Of a stretch of DNA of 12,095 bases, positions 7,533-12,095 are shown piece after piece. Source of the stretch: Clostridia bacterium. GTDB lineage: Bacteria; Bacillota; Clostridia; Christensenellales; HGM11417. The stretch spans positions 1 through 12,095 of the forward strand of contig JAFQWR010000144.1 in the NCBI GenBank assembly GCA_017407365.1, written 5' to 3'. The notes below the pieces were generated by a model. That model searched no databases and was not told where the DNA came from. It saw nothing but the letters and a program-made list of their open reading frames with translations. Both the position numbers and the translations under genes were made by a program. Each line of letters opens with the position of its first letter. Positions within the stretch are counted from its first letter, which is position 1.

Positions 7533-9631
7533 TATTTCGCTTTTTTCTTTTTTATCAGCAATACGGCAGAAACTGCCGCAGCACATACAACCAAAGCCGC
7601 AACAATCAGCACAACCGTTACCGTGCTACTGCAACCGCCTGCATTTGCAGAGCCGCCCTCCATGGGCTTGGGCAAAACAGGCTCGATATACTCGGTGTTA
7701 GCAGGGGGAACGTCGGGCTTTAAGGGGAAGGTTTCCTTTACAGGCTCGGTAAAGCATACGTCGTTATAGTAGCGATAGCTGAAATCCTTCACCTCAATTC
7801 TGGCATCGTCAATCACAATACCTGCCTGATTGTTATACTCCTCTGTCTCTACCGCATCAAATATGCGCTTGCCGTTTATTGTGACAAACACGCGGTTTAC
7901 ATACGAAATCACACGGAGATCCAGCTCGCTCTCTGCCGAAACGGCACCGATATTTGCTGTTGCAAAAACATCTCTTGCATTACCGACGGTAACCCTACCG
8001 TCTGCATAAATCATCAGACTGTTGCGCGAGGTACCGGAAACGTTGTGACGGAATACAAGACCGAAGCTGCCGTCTGCCCCAATATCCTCCACCTTGATTT
8101 TTGCCTGCATCAGCGTATGGAAGCTGCTCTGCTTTACCTCACGGTAGCTCTCTAAGCCAAGCATAAGATACAGGTTTTCGCTCTTATAGCCGATAGATTC
8201 CATAATAAAGTAGGTATCCTTACCCATACCGTCTACGGTAAAGGCGGAAATATCGCCTGTCATAACGCTGTCTGCCGTAATCTTATCTGTGCCCTTACCG
8301 CGGGAGAATACAAACTGAGCAGTTTCCTCAGAAAGAGGCTCGTTTTCCGTTACGGCTACCTTCTGAATAAAATAGAAGGAGGCTTCTACCGTTCCTGCCG
8401 CCTGGCAAACGTGCGTACCCATTTTGGGCGTTACCTCTAAATTGTTCCATTCGTAGAGGAGATCTCCGTTTAACAGCAGATAGAACGCACCGCCAACCTT
8501 ATAAGCTGTGATTGTATTCTTGGCGCCAACACTTGTTTCTGCGCTGAATTGCATATTTATGGTATACAGGTTTTGTCCGTTGGATTTATGGAATTCGTCC
8601 ACCAGAACCGTTCCCGTTTTCATAATACGGGTGCTTAAATATCCGTTATCCGTTTCAGCAATGATAGCACCCATACCGTACCAGGGCTGAGAATTGGGGC
8701 CATAGGTATCGATCGTAACCTCTGCCGAAATCATCCAATCGATATCGCTGCCGTCGGAATACTCATCAAGGTCGGGGCGGTAGTAGTTACTGCCTTCGAT
8801 ATAATCGTTAGAAAGAATCCAATCGGAGGTAATACCGGGCTCGGGAACGGTCATCGTGTTTCCGCTCAGGTTCAAGCCGCTCTTTGCTCTGGATACGGTG
8901 TAGTTTTCGTAGTCTGCCAAAGAAAGAAGATTTACGTTTTCCGCATCGGGAGTGGGGTATTTGGCTACAAAACAATCGAAATCGCTGTTTAATACCTTTG
9001 CTTCGATGTTAGAAAAGACACCTTTTCCACCAAAGGCGGTAAGAATAAAGACGGGATCACCCGCAACCTCTTCCTGATTGAAGCACATATTTCCGTTGGT
9101 ATACACAGTAACCTTACCCTTATCGTATACAATTTCCATCGTATACGCCTCGTTGGCAGTCATCTGCTGACCGAATGCTCTACGTACAATCTGATTGTAC
9201 TGACCAACAACGACGTCTTCCAGCATGAAAATCTCACCGTTGGTGCGATTTTGCAGATACGTTTCCGTTGTAGCAGTTTTTGCAATCAGAACGGAAGGAA
9301 CGGTATGATCCTTAACACCGTAGCATTCAGCAATATCCAGCTTGTAATAAAGCTGCAGCTCGTTCAGCATACGGGAGTTACCTGCCGTATCCATCCATTT
9401 AGCGGCACCTACAAGCCCTGTGGGAACAGGAAGCCTGCTACCGCTTTTAGCGCTCATCACATAGGCGTCGTTAGCAGCATCATACTCAAACACGCCGGTT
9501 GATTCATGAGCAAGCAAAATGGATTTTCCGCCTGCCACAAGAGCCGCATCGCCTTCGCTTAACGCAAAAGCAGGTACAACCGCACAGCACATAACCGCGC
9601 ATAATGCAAGCATTAACAAAAGCTTTCTCAT
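7532..9631 (-). CDS. Secreted, membrane-anchored protein with three lectin-like modules; function unknown
   Basis: I do not recognise this 699-residue protein as a named family. It has a signal peptide (MRKLLLMLAL, cleavage likely after AFA at 23). The mature part reads as three beta-rich modules, about 24-215, 225-430 and 440-625. Each contains a strand pair resembling concanavalin A/LamG or DUF1080-type folds (KVTVYTNGN near 173, FYLLLNGDLLYEW near 383, VFVTINGKRIFDA near 581) and a closing strand (FSNIEAKVL, ASFYFIQKVAV, IEVKDFSYRYY). A proline-rich stalk (629-656) leads to GGCSS with Cys667, a transmembrane helix (670-693) and the tail KKKKAK. This predicts an exterior domain with a cytoplasmic basic tail. 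No catalytic motif is evident. Its place between a hydrolase and an ABC binding protein suggests a polysaccharide-binding surface protein, but an unrecognised enzyme is possible. Start supported by AAGGAG 6 nt upstream. Confidence 0.8.
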   Translation of the reverse strand: MRKLLLMLALCAVMCCAVVPAFALSEGDAALVAGGKSILLAHESTGVFEYDAANDAYVMSAKSGSRLPVPTGLVGAAKWMDTAGNSRMLNELQLYYKLDIAECYGVKDHTVPSVLIAKTATTETYLQNRTNGEIFMLEDVVVGQYNQIVRRAFGQQMTANEAYTMEIVYDKGKVTVYTNGNMCFNQEEVAGDPVFILTAFGGKGVFSNIEAKVLNSDFDCFVAKYPTPDAENVNLLSLADYENYTVSRAKSGLNLSGNTMTVPEPGITSDWILSNDYIEGSNYYRPDLDEYSDGSDIDWMISAEVTIDTYGPNSQPWYGMGAIIAETDNGYLSTRIMKTGTVLVDEFHKSNGQNLYTINMQFSAETSVGAKNTITAYKVGGAFYLLLNGDLLYEWNNLEVTPKMGTHVCQAAGTVEASFYFIQKVAVTENEPLSEETAQFVFSRGKGTDKITADSVMTGDISAFTVDGMGKDTYFIMESIGYKSENLYLMLGLESYREVKQSSFHTLMQAKIKVEDIGADGSFGLVFRHNVSGTSRNSLMIYADGRVTVGNARDVFATANIGAVSAESELDLRVISYVNRVFVTINGKRIFDAVETEEYNNQAGIVIDDARIEVKDFSYRYYNDVCFTEPVKETFPLKPDVPPANTEYIEPVLPKPMEGGSANAGGCSSTVTVVLIVAALVVCAAAVSAVLLIKKKKAK

Positions 9632-9637
9632 CTCATT

Positions 9638-9643
9638 CTCCTT
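9638..9643 (-). promoter_or_regulatory. Ribosome-binding site of the anchored modular protein
   Basis: AAGGAG, 6 nt before the ATG at 9631, in the 17-base spacer after the GH106-like gene. This is the longest spacer in the window and is too short for a usual promoter. Confidence 0.75.
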
Positions 9644-9648
9644 AATAT

Positions 9649-12095
9649 TTATTTTTCCGTTTTATGTATATCGCTATAAACGGATATATACATCTGACCT
9701 GCTCCAAAGGGCACGAACGCATATTCTGCTACACTCGTTTTTTCGGGTGCGGCATAATCCACAATTCCGTCCTCGTAGCCCCTCGTTCCGTTAAAGGTGT
9801 TTACGCCTACAAACTGAGGCTCACCCTTGTAGTGATGATGCGGACCCATCAGATTTCTGTTGGTACCGCAAACGGTAAGTGTCACACGGTTTTCACCCTT
9901 TTGCAGATGCTCCGTGATATCCAGCTCCTCTGTTGCAAGCAGCATTCCCGCCTCTTTTCCGTTTACCTGAACGGTTGCAAGCGCCGCTTGCAGGGAGAAA
10001 AGACTTACCGTTACAGAGCCGCCCTCGTAACGGAAGGCATACTCTTTTATCATATCGCCCCGATAGAACCAAAGCCCCTGCGGCGTCAGATCGCTCTGCA
10101 TATTTTTCGGAGCGCAGGCACTCAGCTTAAAGCCCTTGTCCTCCACCCGATAGCAAAGCAGATCCTTTTCGTAAGCTCCGTTTGCAACAACGTCAAAGGA
10201 GCCCGTCAGATAGATTGGCTCGATTTCCGCATCGTAGCTGAAGCGGTTCTTTTCCGACTCAAAAACGGTATCAAGATCGATTGCGTTCTTCGGTGGCTTC
10301 AGCTCGTAGTGCAGTATAACCTCGTTTTTACCCTTTTTGCAAAGCCCTGCCACAATGCCGCCGCGTATTTCCTTATCGATAAACCAGCGGCCCTGTTCTG
10401 CTATAAAGGGCTTTCCGTTTACCGTGATGCGACTGACGGTGGCATCCTCCAGCCACAGGCAAAGATCATCGGGAATGTATTCCGCCTCAAAGCAGTATCT
10501 CACACATGCCTCTACGCCTTTGCTCAGCGTTTTGCTGATTGCGAATAAATCCTTTTGCAGATCCACAAGAGGAAGCTCCGTACCGAATGGCTCACCTGCC
10601 ACACTGCAGGACGCACGGTCCACCGTAAAGGAGTTGCTGTGGGTTAAGCGTGTGTGCGCCAATGCAGGTGCATACCGCATTTGCAGCATTTTTTGTTCAG
10701 CGCATTTATAAACGCCCTCTTCAAAAACAAACGCCTTACATTGCTTGGGCAAAAGAGCGATCTCTGCACGCGTACAGCCGTTGCCGTAAGAAGCAGTGAT
10801 ATTGGTTTTCTTTTTGGTTTGTAAATCGTATTCGTATACCGTTCCCCGACCGTTAAAGCACAGAACGGATTCCTTTCTGTCGCAGGTAGAGGTGTTCATC
10901 ACAAAGCATCTTCCGATGCCTTCCTCCTCTGTATAACGGATGGAAACATCCTTTACAAACGCGCCGCCAAACGAAAGCAGACTGACCTTTCTTTCGTAGC
11001 ACTTGCTTTCAAAATATTTTTGCCACAGTGCGGCACGGTTTTGCACAACACCGCCAAAGGGCTCCTTCTCAAACGCTTTCAGCCATGCCTGCACGGAAAG
11101 GCTGTCGCCCTCGACGTCGCTCGGATAATTGCTTGTAAACACAACCTCTACGCCATTTTCTTCCATCTGCTTCAAAAGCGCAAACAGCGAACGGCTGATA
11201 GAGCGACAGTACGATAAGATTACACGCTTATATGCACATTTGCCAACATAAAGCGCACCGTCTTTGACGAGCCCAAGCTCCTTCAATACGTTTTCATTTG
11301 AAATATCAAAGCCAATCTGTGCCTGCATCAGCCCTTCAAGCAGGGTACGCAGCTGTGTGGAAAGAATACGCGCCTCGTTTCCGTAGGCAACCTCACCGTA
11401 GCAGGAGGTAACAGGTGCAATCACCAGAACATCGTGCGCAGGGCTTCCCTGCGAAACAAAGCTGTTGATGCTCTCCATATATTCGGAAAGCAGATGCATA
11501 CGGCTCCACCAGGACGTCTGGTAGCCAAAAAATCCGGGGTAATCTCTCTTTCTGACACCGCGGATGGAATACGGTGAAAGATGGATACAAGCGGTATTTA
11601 CACCAAATGACGCCTCATAGCCCCAAAGCCACAGATAATCCGCAAAGGATGTATTCCAGCCGGCACAGCCAAAGCTTTCGGAAAGCACATATTTCAGATC
11701 TCTCTGCGCCATCACACTGCCAATCTGTTTCAGAAGCAACGGGGAGGTCAGCCTCTTGCCAAGCATATCGATGCCGGGATATTGCATAGCAAGGTAATTA
11801 TACATGGTATCGCCACCCTTCAGAAACTGAGTGGAAAGCCCATCCTCCTCCGGGAAGTGACCGGTCAGCAACAAGCCGTTCCGTGTGCACCAGTCATCCA
11901 ATTTGCGCACGTAATTGCTTTGGAACAATTCGGTTACCGTATCGAAATACACCTTGCGGAAGGCTCTGCCCTCAGCCGTATCCTCCTCAAAGAGATACAA
12001 CCTTTCGCACAGGGGGTAGCCTGCCTTTTGCTGAAAGCCCTTTAATATGGAGTCACTGATGGGATGATGCGAATATTGCGGCTCGTCAGTGAAAA
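9649..12095 (-). CDS. GH106-like (alpha-L-rhamnosidase-type) glycoside hydrolase, 5' end cut
   Basis: The frame is open to base 12095, so the Met at 12000 is internal. The 31 codons before it continue the family sequence, starting FTDEP (Glu at 12082-12084). In total 814 residues are visible; relatives are about 1000 or longer, so a few hundred are missing. Next come VLSESFGCAGWNTSF (Glu at 11677-11679) and GVNTACIHLSPYSIRGVRKRDYP, hallmarks of the Bacillota branch of GH106-like hydrolases. The two Glu residues are my candidates for the catalytic pair. A Rossmann-like segment follows (DVLVIAPV near 11425), then beta domains including IYLTGSFDV near 10210 and a galactose-binding-like fold (VQVNGKEAG, LDITEHLQKGEN). 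The predicted role is removal of rhamnosyl or other side-chain sugars. Whether it is secreted cannot be judged without its N-terminus. Many relatives are annotated only as glycosyl hydrolase, so the substrate is uncertain. Confidence 0.8.
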   Translation of the reverse strand, partial: FTDEPQYSHHPISDSILKGFQQKAGYPLCERLYLFEEDTAEGRAFRKVYFDTVTELFQSNYVRKLDDWCTRNGLLLTGHFPEEDGLSTQFLKGGDTMYNYLAMQYPGIDMLGKRLTSPLLLKQIGSVMAQRDLKYVLSESFGCAGWNTSFADYLWLWGYEASFGVNTACIHLSPYSIRGVRKRDYPGFFGYQTSWWSRMHLLSEYMESINSFVSQGSPAHDVLVIAPVTSCYGEVAYGNEARILSTQLRTLLEGLMQAQIGFDISNENVLKELGLVKDGALYVGKCAYKRVILSYCRSISRSLFALLKQMEENGVEVVFTSNYPSDVEGDSLSVQAWLKAFEKEPFGGVVQNRAALWQKYFESKCYERKVSLLSFGGAFVKDVSIRYTEEEGIGRCFVMNTSTCDRKESVLCFNGRGTVYEYDLQTKKKTNITASYGNGCTRAEIALLPKQCKAFVFEEGVYKCAEQKMLQMRYAPALAHTRLTHSNSFTVDRASCSVAGEPFGTELPLVDLQKDLFAISKTLSKGVEACVRYCFEAEYIPDDLCLWLEDATVSRITVNGKPFIAEQGRWFIDKEIRGGIVAGLCKKGKNEVILHYELKPPKNAIDLDTVFESEKNRFSYDAEIEPIYLTGSFDVVANGAYEKDLLCYRVEDKGFKLSACAPKNMQSDLTPQGLWFYRGDMIKEYAFRYEGGSVTVSLFSLQAALATVQVNGKEAGMLLATEELDITEHLQKGENRVTLTVCGTNRNLMGPHHHYKGEPQFVGVNTFNGTRGYEDGIVDYAAPEKTSVAEYAFVPFGAGQMYISVYSDIHKTEK

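Larger units (their letters stand above)
1..12095 (-). other. Internal part of one six-gene glycan-utilisation operon
   Basis: Six same-strand genes have junctions of 17, 13, 6, -8 and 8 bases. Three of the ribosome-binding sites touch or include the stop codon of the gene before, and a fourth (permease 2) lies wholly inside the upstream coding region. No hairpin followed by a T-run, and no space for a promoter, occurs at any junction. The promoter, any regulator and the ATPase must lie outside the window or elsewhere in the genome. Co-transcription is inferred from the layout. Confidence 0.85.

Noticed and set aside
9664..10548. Plus-strand open frame of 294 codons opposite the GH106-like gene
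   Set aside because: Its translation is Cys/Arg/Leu-rich with no domain signal, while the minus frame reads as a conserved hydrolase C-terminus.
9649..12000. Met at 12000 as the true start of the GH106-like protein
   Set aside because: The frame continues upstream with the conserved FTDEP motif and family-like sequence to the window edge, so this Met is internal.
1..12095. Phage, defence system, CRISPR array, insertion sequence or tRNA
   Set aside because: No repeats with regular spacing, transposase-like frames, integrase-like genes or tRNA-like sequences were seen, and nearly every base is accounted for by the six genes.

Overview
All six genes in this 12.1 kb window lie on the minus strand and are packed head to tail, so the window is the inside of one carbohydrate-utilisation operon read from right to left. 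Both ends are cut: the first gene starts beyond base 12095 and the last runs out through base 1. No promoter, terminator, RNA gene, transposon, CRISPR array or intergenic gap of regulatory size is visible. The largest gap between genes is 17 bases, and two genes overlap by 8.

Order of transcription: (1) a large glycoside hydrolase related to the GH106 (alpha-L-rhamnosidase) type, 5' end missing (9649-12095); (2) a 699-residue secreted protein with a signal peptide, about three beta-sandwich lectin-like modules, a proline-rich stalk and a C-terminal membrane anchor (7532-9631); (3) an ABC-type sugar-binding protein held by an N-terminal transmembrane helix instead of a lipid (6055-7518); (4) and (5) the two MalF/MalG-type permeases (5143-6048 and 4281-5150); (6) a very large GH13 alpha-amylase/neopullulanase-type lipoprotein with about four C-terminal lectin-like modules, 3' end missing (1-4272).

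The likely logic is a Gram-positive polysaccharide-utilisation locus. The GH13 lipoprotein cuts an alpha-glucan-like polymer at the cell surface, the anchored modular protein and the binding protein hold or capture the products, and the two permeases import them. The energising ATPase is absent from the window and is probably a shared MsmX/MsmK-type subunit encoded elsewhere. The GH106-like enzyme may remove side-chain sugars; where it acts is unknown because its N-terminus is outside the window.

The organism is most likely an uncultured gut-type member of the Bacillota, class Clostridia. The evidence is AGGAG-type ribosome-binding sites before the genes, ABC import instead of SusC/SusD, lipoprotein and membrane-tail anchoring without LPXTG, and roughly balanced base composition. 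This assignment is an inference and does not reach genus level. The most unusual points are the changed GH13 active-site motifs, the unrecognised three-module anchored protein, its Cys-TM-Lys tail, and the non-lipidated binding protein.
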